Of a DNA stretch of 46,796 nt, positions 24,551 to 33,072 are shown piece after piece; position 1 is the stretch's first letter; each line of letters opens with the position of its first letter. The notes under the pieces were generated by a model, which saw only the letters and a list, made by a program, of their open reading frames with translations, searched no databases and was not told the DNA's origin. Source of the DNA: Meloidogyne chitwoodi. Taxonomy: Eukaryota > Nematoda > Chromadorea > Rhabditida > Meloidogynidae. The stretch covers positions 1 through 46,796 of the forward strand of contig JACZZP010000028.1 in the NCBI GenBank assembly GCA_015183035.1, written 5' to 3'. The translations under genes were made by a program, and so were the position numbers.

Positions 24551-26806
24551 TCACCTAAATCCTACAATAGTTTTTACATCCTCTAGTGTCCTTGCAACTA
24601 TCTTTCTTGCCTGTTTTCCCCCATTTTCCAAAACATCCCAGAGAGCATTTTGATCGTGCATTAGTTGGTAGTATTTTTCACGTATTGGTTCGAAATGTAC
24701 ACTGGAAGTGAAAAGAATTATGTAGCATATGTTCATAAAAATCGCACAAAAAAGTTATTAAACATACTCAATAATAGAAGCCAATCGAAGTTTAAAAGCA
24801 AGTGTGTCCAAACCATTACATTCTTTGACTACATGATCTGTACTTATCTTTTTGAATTCGCCATAAATTGATACCTGCAAAATATTTAAGATTAAATTGA
24901 AAAAAATAATGTCAAATATTAAAAAAACAATAACAATAAACCAGGTTGCTAATAGCAGGTCGCTTCTCTGGATCGAATGATATTTTGGTACTATTCCGTT
25001 ATCCCCACTCTTTGCGGACAAAGTTTTTGCGGACAAATATATTAATTTTCCTTTTCTTCCATTTGCCTTTGGCAATCAATCAACAGTTTAAATTTTGTTT
25101 GGTGTATAATAAACATGGAAACTAAGAATAAAGTTCTTTATTATTTTCTATTCGATTTTAGCATTCTATTTAATTTATAATGAAAATTTGGGATTTGCCA
25201 ACAACGGAAAAAGATGCCATCGAATTCTTACAAGATCGTGGTCTTCTACATAAAACGAGAGTTTATCGCAATGGGGATGAAATGAAAATTCATTACTATC
25301 AACGTCCAGTTTGGCAATGTAGCAAATGTCACCAACTTCATTGATCCAGAAACTGGATGTAATACTCAAAAAGTGGAAAGAATGTGGGGCAGTGCAAAAT
25401 GGCGTAATAAGAAACATCGAGGAACAGCAATTCATCATTTGGAAAGTTATTTTGCAGAATTTATGTGGAGGAAAATGATTGGTGATGGAGATGTTTTTGA
25501 AGAAATTATGCGTGCTTGGGGAAAATATTGGCCTTTTGATTGATTTATTTTTTATAAATATATTTTCTCTTTTAAAATATAAAATAAAATTTGTCCGCAA
25601 AAACTTTGTCCGCAAAGTGTGGGGATAACGGAATAGTACCGATATTTTTGGGTTAAAGTCGCTGAGTGCTGATTTTATCTTCCCGACAATCGTTTTTGTA
25701 GAATCTACCAAATTTATACGTGAATTTGCTTGAGGCTCTGATTTACTCATTTTTACTAATGGATCACACAAACTCTTTATCTTTGGACTTGAGGTGTATA
25801 CCTAAAATTAGGATTTTTATCATACAAGTCTAATAAACATTTTTATCAATTGAAAACCTGGCTAGGAACTGAAAAATAATCCACACCGACTTTATAATTA
25901 AACGAGTTGACAATCTCTTTGAGGAGTACCAAATGTTGTTTCTGATCACTTCCAACGAGAACATGAGTAGAATGATAGCCAAGAACATCAGATGCTTGAA
26001 GAAGAGGATATGTAGCAAGCCCTACTGGTACCGATTTTCTGAATCTGAATATTAAAAACACATTATAGTAAATTTTGTAATTGTAAAACTCCGGGGCCTT
26101 TAGAATAAATTCAAGATTGAATGTTTAAATAGACTTGCTAAATAAGTTAAATTACTTCTTACGCTGGTTTTAAAATCGACCATAACTTCAAATTTATTCT
26201 AAAGGCTCTTTTGAAAAGCTTACTTCGATTTATCTTTGAATTGATTAAGTCCGGTAAGCATTGGCTAAAACGAAACGTCAACTTTATAAGAGTAAGAAAA
26301 ACCAGAGTGGTAGAAGCCCCTAATATCCACATTAATACAGTCAGTTCAGGAACTCTACTCTGTTGAACAATAATTGTTTTGTATGGATCAATCTACAATT
26401 TTAACTGATTGATATTATAATAAAAATACCCCAGTGGAAAGCAAAATGGCCAATGTTTGAAGAATGTCGTTTCGTAGCTTGAATAATTTAAAGGATGCTT
26501 AATTATTTTTCATAAATCGTCACAAACCTTATTTGAGGGTATGAAACCTGTTGAAATAGAGTGTAAATCCGCGATTTTCATTACACGACAATTGTATTCT
26601 TTACTCTAAAAATCAGTCTAGTAAAATAATTTAACATTTATACCTCCTGCAACTCGACAAAATGCTTAAGAAAACCCTGAAAAATACAACAATATATTGA
26701 GTTTAAGAATAATTATAGGAACCAAGTAGTTTCCTATATGTAATATTCCAGTTGGTTGTACACCTGACATTAAAATTTTCATCATCCACCGATTATATTC
26801 CTTATG
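24551..26806 (-). CDS. wars-2: Mitochondrial tryptophanyl-tRNA synthetase, interrupted by a Merlin element
   Basis: Class I aminoacyl-tRNA synthetase that charges mitochondrial tRNA-Trp. Exons on the minus strand: 26806-26723, 26676-26644, 26605-26548, 26497-26430, 26392-26303, 26264-26224, 26038-25858, 25801-24942 (split), 24874-24768, 24701-24551. The HIGH-type motif PTGILHIGNY is in the first exon seen, the KMSKS motif is present exactly, and VGLATYPLLQASDVL and SRVPE are typical of bacterial/mitochondrial TrpRS. The C-terminus ends VGFR with TGA at 24551. Removing the 654-bp insertion and one 8-bp duplicate, all phases close and give 336 residues, near full length for the family. The first exon has no certain ATG; the true 5' exon or targeting peptide is not identified. 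As given, translation enters the element and stops at about 25175, losing the C-terminal third. Family call certain; status is probably a broken or polymorphic allele. Confidence 0.9.
24987..25640 (+). mobile_element. Non-autonomous Merlin (IS1595-like) DNA transposon
   Basis: Both ends carry an inverted repeat of about 50 bp beginning ggtactattccgttatcccc, with a C/A-type change in the middle. It is flanked by a perfect 8-bp duplication, gatatttt, at 24979-24986 and 25641-25648. An 8-bp duplication together with a residual ISXO2/IS1595-type transposase identifies the Merlin superfamily. The length (654 bp) and missing catalytic core show an internally deleted, non-autonomous copy. Two motifs tttgcggacaaa lie in tandem in each terminal repeat and could be transposase binding sites. 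It sits in a coding exon of the TrpRS gene, opposite to the gene's strand. Confidence 0.93.
25180..25543 (+). pseudogene. Merlin transposase remnant, internally deleted
   Basis: An ATG at 25180 opens a frame that gives MKIWDLPTTEKDAIEF, then a zinc-ribbon-like VWQCSKC, and stops at 25342-25344. In the next frame, overlapping from about 25325, is NFIDPETGCNTQKVERMWG followed by YFAEFMWRKM, ending with TGA at 25541-25543. The second block is the C-terminal part of ISXO2-like/IS1595 transposases, carrying the third acidic catalytic position. The middle, with the first two catalytic aspartates, is missing, and the remaining ends are out of frame. An autonomous Merlin must encode the full protein elsewhere. 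Confidence 0.85.
26096..26206. mobile_element. Short MITE-like inverted-repeat element in a TrpRS intron
   Basis: gcctttagaataaatt at 26096-26111 is matched in inverted orientation by aatttattctaaaggc at 26191-26206, with arms that continue with mismatches. The 111-bp element lies in the intron between the exons 26264-26224 and 26038-25858. I see no convincing target duplication, so its superfamily is undecided. It could be a simple stem-loop. Confidence 0.6.
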
Positions 26807-27183
26807 CTAAAAATTATAATTATTATAGCAAATTTAAAAATCTAGTATTATTTTGACTTTAGAAAACTATTTAAAAATAGTAACAGTTATTGAAAATTGT
26901 ATATATCCATCCAAGCCTTATTAGAATTAAAATTTTGTTTTTATTTTTAATTGAAATTAGTTAAAATGCAAATAAGGAATAGAAAAAAGATACATAGGAG
27001 CAAATACAACATATTTAAAACCAATATTTTGTTTAATAAAAAATTGTAGAATTTATGTGACAGCTTTTTTACATTTCACTTGATATAGTTATCTCTGAAT
27101 TTGATCAATTTATGAGGTATATATAGAATATATGGCACTCAATTTGACAAAATTTCAAAGGAATTGTTCAGAGGATTGTTGTT
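26807..27183. other. Intergenic or 5' region between the TrpRS and PP2C genes
   Basis: This stretch is 377 bp of AT-rich sequence between the PP2C stop (27184) and the first TrpRS exon seen (26806). I find no protein-like exon. A first TrpRS exon with the start codon and mitochondrial targeting peptide may lie here but I could not identify it with confidence. No promoter motif stands out. Confidence 0.5.
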
Positions 27184-29094
27184 TTAATTCTTACGGGCGA
27201 ACCTGCTCCAAACTTCTTCAAAAGGCTCTAAACAAATGCAGATCAAAGTCATGTTATCGATTGAATCAGCCTCCTTTGCCTTGGCAGCAATAAATTCAGC
27301 AAGCAAAGAAAATTCTTAAAATTTAATAAATTATTAATATTATAAATAAACCTTCAATTGTATGATGTGTGACGAACAAACAAACTGCCTCGAAAATCTC
27401 TTCATCATTCAGACTGTTCCATATTCCATCAGTAGAGAGGAATAGTATGTAGTCTACCTCATGTTCAGAAAGTTGATACTTAAGAACGTCTGGTTTTGAG
27501 CTAATCATAGGCTTTAATTTGAAATCAGTTATCTTATAATTGGAATTAAGTTACCCTGGCATGTATGTCACCTAGAGAACGACTCAGATTGAGAACGCCA
27601 TTCAATCGTGGAACGCCTTATTTAAAAATAAAAGCGTATAAAGTAGCTAATTGTAAGGAAAAAACTCTAATCAAAAAGTGATTTTAAATTAAAAAGAATG
27701 TAAAAAATTTTTAGTGATCAATAAAGATACCTTGAACGCATAGGACCACCCCTCCGGCATCTTCAATTCTCTTCCGCTCTTCCTAAAAACAATACTAAAG
27801 CTATAATGGTTATTCTCACAGGATTCTCAGGTTTGTGTGGGCTTGAAAGCGTCTCAATTCGGTTTGACTTTAGTACTGCTGAAGAATGTTTGAATCATTC
27901 TGAAAACGATATTTTCAAACCTATTGATGAATCTCCACACCACGCCTGTAAAATTAAACATGTTATTATTTTCCTGTGCTAAAACATGCCAGATAAGCGA
28001 TTTTGCTCTCCTTCAAATAGACGCAACTAGCTGTTGTCCACTTTTATAATTCTATCGGAAAAAAGAGGAATGAATTATAGTCAAATTAATATACTTCACT
28101 GAGGCAACGAGATGTCATTCGATCATTCAATTTAGTGAATGCGTAAAATAACAAACTTTTGTCACTGCTTCCGCTTGAACGTGCATCTAAAAGACATTCC
28201 AAAAAGTGAGCGCTTGCATAGGATGCACATTCAGAACCATGATGTCCTAATATTTATGTATATTATAATGTATATAAGAAATTACCATCAAAAACAGCAA
28301 AAAAAGCATCCGAACTCTGTATCTTAATAGCGGAGAAAGATGGCTAAAAATTCGATTTATTGATTTTTATCAGGAGATATAATTATATACCAAAATAATA
28401 TGACGATCCTCCATTTTAGGCTTTCGGTTTCTTTGTGAACACAAAGAAATTAAATATCTGTCCCAATCATCAGGTTTTGCTAAAATGCATTTGAGAATTA
28501 TAACAGCAAACTAAACGGATTGAAAATTTTAACCTGGAATTTCACGCAATCCTTCTTTCATTTCCATTATGTAACGCTCGAAACAACCGATTACTTTCGA
28601 ACACCATGAAACTGCTTCCCCCTGCTGACAATCTTAAATATATCCTTACAACCCTTTTACATATTATGAAGAAATATTGATTTTTACCTTTATCGAAAAA
28701 AACTACATCACCAAAGTTAGAAATAAAATTATAAGCCAAAACATAAGCAGCCCATAATGGAAAATTCCTAGAAGGGAATAACCGGTTAGGGTTTTTTAAA
28801 TTTTGGAATAATAAATTTAGAATCTGCTAATCATGCTCTCAAAAACTAGATAAAGCGCATCATCTGAAAACATGACTTTTTTAGATCAAACAAGGCCTAT
28901 AAAACATTGTAGGGACATTTTACTCACTGGGCTAGTCCCTGTCATTACATATTTAAATAACCTCTGGCATCATGAACATTTGTTTTTACAAATAGTGGTC
29001 GTTTCCTAACACATGACTCGTCATGAGGAATGAAATAATCTGAAAAAGCCCTCTTCAATAATTCAACATCTTTCTCCTTCAAATGGTCAGACAT
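27184..29094 (-). CDS. PP2C-family serine/threonine phosphatase, FEM-2/PPM1F-like
   Basis: Metal-dependent phosphatase removing phosphate from Ser/Thr. My 13-exon model (minus): 29094-28949, 28767-28688, 28632-28534, 28479-28391, 28343-28286, 28246-28095, 28040-27990, 27945-27921, 27878-27820, 27782-27731, 27616-27555, 27511-27352, 27314-27184. It totals 1164 nt, 387 residues, with every phase closing. PP2C motifs in order: KMEDRH (about 154), FFAVFDGHHG, AWCGDSS, PHKPENPEERKRIEDAGG, LNGVLNLSRSLGD, STDGIW, and DNMT near the end. The metal-binding aspartates in ED, DG, TDG and DN are all present. The N-terminal region of about 150 residues and the motif spacing resemble the FEM-2/POPX2 (PPM1F) group, which in nematodes acts in sex determination; orthology is inferred. 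Introns are mostly 37-55 nt. One needs a GC donor (27989-27988) and one 42-nt intron removes an apparent TGA. Confidence 0.88.
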
Positions 29095-29320
29095 GATCAC
29101 CTAAATAAAATTTTACAAATAATGAAGTCTCATAAAAGAATAATTTTAAGTTATTTAATGGACGAAATTCTGTACATAAATTAACAAAGTTGGAGTTGAA
29201 AAATGTAACAGTATTTTATCATAAAACTGAGAAATAAAACTAGAAGATAACCCGAAATTACCGAATAAAGATAATTAAAACACAAAATAAAGGTCTGTAT
29301 AGAAGAAACATATGATAAAA
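29095..29320. other. Short gap between the ER-lectin stop and the PP2C start
   Basis: This gap is 226 bp of AT-rich sequence between two genes in the same orientation, a distance compatible with a nematode operon or with simple tight packing. The PP2C ATG at 29094 follows a stop in its own frame, which supports that start. I see no clear trans-splice or poly(A) element beyond AT-rich sequence. Confidence 0.5.
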
Positions 29321-30364
29321 TTAATCATCACCCTTTTTTTTCTCATCCTCTTTTTCATGAAGCTCAGTAATTTGTTGCAATTCATTCGAAGACGATTCTT
29401 TTACCGACTCTTGTTTCTCTTGATGATGTTCTTTAGATGCAAAAGATTTTTTCATATCAGCACGCTTTTGTTGGGCAACTTTTTTGATTGATTCAAGAAC
29501 TGCAGTGAGCTGCCCAAATCCATCTTCTATAGCATCCACGCCAACCTACAAATTCATTACGATTAAATAGATTATAATCAAAATCTAAATAATCTGTTAA
29601 ATTCTTAAGATTGGAAAAGCATTCCCTCTTATTTGTTATATTCGAATGGTCCTACTTTATCATACAATGTTGAATGAAATAAGTACCTGAAAGAATTTGC
29701 TGAATATTTGCTTTGCAGTTTTTGCATCCGTCAAATGTTTTATAAGTGCATATTCTTGCGTATATTGCTTCTCGGCTTCTTCCTGAAATTTTATAACGGA
29801 TTTTGGCTTTGGATCCTCATCGTGTAATTTATTTATTGGGAAACATCTTTAAAAGATAGAAGATTTAAGTAGACTTAATGTAGACATAAATAACCTGATT
29901 TCATTTTCTTTATGGGGCATTATCTGAAACGCAGGATGAGCGCATAGTTCACCTACAAATACCACTATCTCATAGTGACAAGAAGAAATTTCAGTGAACG
30001 AATAGATATTTTGCTGAGCATTCTGTGAAAAGAAAAATATTTACATTTAAAGATTCTGAATTTGAATTTATGCTGAAAAAATTTTAAAATGCATATTATT
30101 CTCAAATACGTAGATCTTCATGCATATTATTTTTTTAAGCTGGGAGCATTAATTAAGATAAATGACAAACTTCTTCGCAAACGTACATCACAGTTGTTTG
30201 TCGAGGTTTTCCAGTTAAGTCACAAAGTGTTCCATGTGAGTAAGTAACTAGAATATATCAATAATGGTTGTATGTATTAAGAGATAGATACCAGGAAAGT
30301 AAGAGCGCATTTCATCCCCAATTTTTCTTGTTGGTGGATTCAATTGGTCAAAATTTTTGGCTTC
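29321..30364 (-). CDS. OS-9/erlectin-family ER lectin (MRH domain), 3' part only
   Basis: ER quality-control lectins of this family bind trimmed mannose glycans on misfolded proteins and pass them to ER-associated degradation. Exons (minus): 30364-30292, 30247-30171, 30022-29895, 29846-29687, 29545-29321. Phases close over 220 residues to a TGA at 29321. The MRH signature is HGTLCDLTGKPRQTTVMYVC, followed by SSCHYEIVVFVGELCAHPAF and a further Cys (RCFPIN), the Cys pattern of the C-terminal half of an MRH domain, with the Arg of KPR and the Tyr-Glu pair in place. The C-terminal 75 residues are charged and coiled-coil-like (ends KKKGDD), with no KDEL. The N-terminus and signal peptide are absent: upstream of 30364 is an acceptor and then satellite DNA. 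Glucosidase II beta is the main alternative family but fits the cysteine spacing less well. Confidence 0.75.
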
Positions 30365-30390
30365 CTAAAAAGAACAATACGTGAAATAAT

Positions 30391-31354
30391 TTAACTTGAA
30401 AAAAAAAATTATTTTTTTTTTATTTTTAAAAAAAAGGTGGCAAAATTTAAATATTTTGGCCATAACTTTTTTCATTTTAATTTTTTTTAAATAATTTTTT
30501 TTTCAGTTCGGACTTTCAAGTCCGTTCTAATTTTGATAAAAAAAAATCAAGAATTAACTTGAAAAAAAAATTATTTTTTTTTTATTTTTAAAAAAAAGGT
30601 GGCAAAATTTAAATATTTTGGCCATAACTTTTTTTAATTTAATTTTTTTTAATAATTTTTTTTTTAGGTTAGACATGAGTTGTCCAACCTATTTTTAAAA
30701 AAAAAATCAAGAATAAACTTGATAAAAAAAAATTATTTATTTATTTTTTTTAAAAAAAATTGGGCTAAAATTTTAATATTTTGGCCCATAACTTTTTTCA
30801 TTTTTATTTTTTTTTAATAATTTTTTTTTCAGATTACACGACTTGTCAAGTCGTGATTTTTTAAAAAAAAAAATCAAGAATAAACTTGATAAAAAAAAAA
30901 TTATTTATTTATTTTTTTTTAAAAAATTGGGCTAAAATTTTAATATTTTGGCCCATAACTTTTTTCATTTTTATTTTTTTTTAATAATTTTTTTTTCAGA
31001 TTACACGACTTGTCAAGTCGTGATTTTTTAAAAAAAAAAATCAAGAATAAACTTGATAAAAAAAAAATTATTTATTTATTTTTTTTTAAAAAAAATTGGG
31101 CTAAAATTTTAATATTTTGGCCCATAACTTTTTCCATTTTTATTTTTTTTTAATAATTTTTTTTTCAGAATACACGACTTGTCAAGTCGTGATTTTTTAA
31201 AAAAAAAATCAAGAATAAACTTGATAAAAAAAAAATTATTTATTTATTTTTTTTTAAAAAAAATTGGGCTAAAATTTTAATATTTTGGCCCATAACTTTT
31301 TTCATTTTTATTTTTTTTTAATAATTTTTTTTTCAGAATACACGACTTGTCAAG
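30391..31354. repeat. Inverted-repeat-rich satellite, about 160-170-bp unit, left block
   Basis: Units start near 30391, 30555, 30715, 30881, 31048 and 31214, marked by the motif aacttga(t). Each unit has three inverted repeats: tcaag/cttga around the unit boundary, ggg(c/t)(t)aaaat/attttggccc in the middle, and a hairpin directly after a tttttttcag stretch. The first two units differ most from the others. The block is interrupted at 31354 by the hAT-like element inside the third hairpin. Confidence 0.93.
31347..31354. repeat. 8-bp target site duplication of the hAT-like element
   Basis: ttgtcaag at 31347-31354 repeats at 32501-32508. Joining the flanks after removing one copy restores the satellite hairpin cacgacttgtcaagtcgtg seen intact in neighbouring units, which proves the insertion and its exact borders. 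Confidence 0.95.
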
Positions 31355-31364
31355 CAGTGATCGG

Positions 31365-31560
31365 CAAGTTCCAAAATTTCCACTGGAACCGGTTCCAGTT
31401 CCGGAACTGGTTTTTTAATTTTTGCAGTTCCAGTTCCGGTTCCGGAACCGGTTTTTTAATTTTTGCAGTTCCAGTTCCAGTTCCGGAACCGGTTTTTGAT
31501 TTTTTGTAGTTCCAGTTCCAGTTCCGGAACCGGTTCCAAACCAGTTCCAGTTCCAAAACC
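31365..31560. repeat. GGAACC/GGTTCC-type subterminal repeats, left side of the hAT-like element
   Basis: The region is a run of ggttccagttccggaactgg-like blocks with interspersed ttttttaatttttgcag spacers, repeated about three times. The blocks are themselves inverted repeats (ccggttcc/ggaaccgg). The open frames across it are low complexity (Pro/Val/Ser or Trp/Asn/Arg rich) and are not genes. Confidence 0.85.
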
Positions 31561-32124
31561 GACATTTTTTTTTATTAATTATGAATTTTCCATTTTTCCG
31601 TCAGAATTAAGAGTAAATATAATGTATAAACCAGTGGTACACTTATAAGAATTTCAGTATCCGTATACGGATATATCCATGTGGCTTATATCCATATCTG
31701 TGTCTAAAAATTCTATATCCGTACGCTGGTATACCCATTTTTTCCTAAAATTGTCAAAACAAAAGAAGTTTTGGAGGGGATATTTTTTATATGAAGTCTT
31801 AAAATAAATAAGATTTTTCTGCAGAGAAAAGTATTTAAAACATGTTTTTTCGGGTTGCGCGCAACGTCGGGTAGTAAAATTTTCAAAATTTGGGTTTTTT
31901 AGCGATGCATGCGAAAATTTTGAAAATTTATTGGACATTAGTTGCAACAATTCACCAATTTCAGCGCCGCAGGCAAAAAATTTTAAAATTTTTTAAACCT
32001 CTGTTGCCAAAAATTACACTTTTTTATGGCCATAGGCGAAAATTTAAGACTTAATTTTGTTTCAAAAATTTTTAAAATAAAGAAAAGTAACTCTAACAGC
32101 AACTAATGTACTCCAAGTAGCTTT

Positions 32125-32195
32125 CCCATAACAAAGGATTCGAACCCAAGACATCAAACAAAATAAACTAACGCTTTAACCACACAACCATAGAT
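32125..32195 (-). other. tRNA-like Pol III module (possible SINE head) inside the hAT-like element
   Basis: On the minus strand an A-box-like tggttaaagcg (32182-32172) is followed 24 bp later by a perfect B-box ggttcgaatcc (32145-32135). The spacing fits a tRNA-type promoter. The sequence does not fold into a sound T arm or acceptor stem, so I do not call a functional tRNA gene. A tRNA-derived SINE fragment or degenerate tRNA is the best reading. Confidence 0.6.
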
Positions 32196-32289
32196 TCACA
32201 ATGGAAAAAGGCAAATAAATTATTTATAAACGTTTTCTTTCTTCTTTTCTCGCTTACAAAAATAAATTAGGAGAGTGAATAGAGAGACC

Positions 32290-32490
32290 TTAGGAACCGG
32301 TTCCGGAACCGGTTCCAAACCAGTTCCAGGCATCAACCAGTTCCACGGTTCCAGTTCCAAACCGGTTCCAGGAATCAACCAGTTCCGCAGTTCCAGTTCC
32401 AAACCGGTTCCAGGAATCAACCAGTTCCGCAGTTCCAGTTCCGGAACTGGAACTGGAACCGACCAGTTCCGGAACTGGAACTGGAACTTG
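32290..32490. repeat. GGAACC-type subterminal repeats, right side, with a 42-bp period
   Basis: Within 32326-32451 a unit of about 42 bp beginning ccaggaatcaaccagttccg is repeated nearly three times (first copy has ggcatc and cacgg variants). It is followed by ccggaactggaactggaac blocks running into the terminal repeat. The motif content matches the left side in inverted orientation. Confidence 0.85.
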
Positions 32491-32500
32491 CCGATCACTG

Positions 32501-33072
32501 TTGTCAAGTCGTGATTTTTTAAAAAAAAAAAATCAAGAATAAACTTGATAAAAAAAAAATTATTTATTTATTTTTTTTTAAAAAAAATTGGGCTAAAATT
32601 TTAATATTTTGGCCCATAACTTTTTTCATTTTTATTTTTTTTTAATAATTTTTTTTTCAGATTACACGACTTGTCAAGTCGTGATTTTTTAAAAAAAAAA
32701 ATCAAGAATAAACTTGATAAAAAAAAAATTATTTATTTATTTTTTTTTAAAAAAAATTGGGCTAAAATTTTAATATTTTGGCCCATAACTTTTTTCATTT
32801 TTATTTTTTTTTAATAATTTTTTTTTCAGAATACACGACTTGTCAAGTCGTGATTTTTTAAAAAAAAAAATCAAGAATAAACTTGATAAAAAAAAAATTA
32901 TTTATTTATTTTTTTTTAAAAAAAATTGGGCTAAAATTTTAATATTTTGGCCCATAACTTTTTTCATTTTTATTTTTTTTTAATAATTTTTTTTTCAGAA
33001 TACACGACTTGTCAAGTCGTGATTTTTTAAAAAAAAAAATCAAGAATAAACTTGATAAAAAAAAATTATTTA
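32501..33072. repeat. Inverted-repeat-rich satellite, middle block
   Basis: This continues the same satellite after the hAT-like element, with unit boundaries near 32541, 32710, 32879 and 33048 (spacing about 169 bp). All units here carry the cacgactt-gtc-aagtcgtg hairpin. It is cut at 33072 by the BEL/Pao element and resumes at 46749. Confidence 0.93.

Larger units (their letters stand above)
31355..32500. mobile_element. Non-autonomous hAT-like DNA element
   Basis: The terminal inverted repeat cagtgatcggcaagttcca is perfect for 19 bp at both ends (31355-31373 and 32482-32500). An 8-bp target duplication and CAGTG-type ends are typical of the hAT superfamily. The element is 1146 bp. No transposase is visible. 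Subterminal regions are built of GGAAC/GTTCC-type repeats (left about 31365-31560, right about 32290-32490). The centre holds palindromes, a direct/inverted AT stretch and a tRNA-like module on the minus strand. Confidence 0.88.

Noticed and set aside
24987..25640. Merlin element acting as a spliced intron of TrpRS
   Set aside because: The GT and AG found at the borders would leave 13 extra nt and shift the frame.
27820..27945. PP2C gene as a pseudogene because of an in-frame TGA near 27895
   Set aside because: A 42-nt intron with good ends removes it, and the whole 13-exon model then closes at 388 codons including the stop.
32125..32195. Functional tRNA gene
   Set aside because: The A and B boxes are good, but the T arm and acceptor stem do not pair.
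31285..32514. Pro/Val/Trp/Asn-rich frames in the hAT-like element
   Set aside because: They are translations of GGAAC simple repeats.
30391..33072. Helitron termini (hairpin near a CTRR end)
   Set aside because: Hairpins recur in tandem with no TC start or CTRR end at an AT target site.
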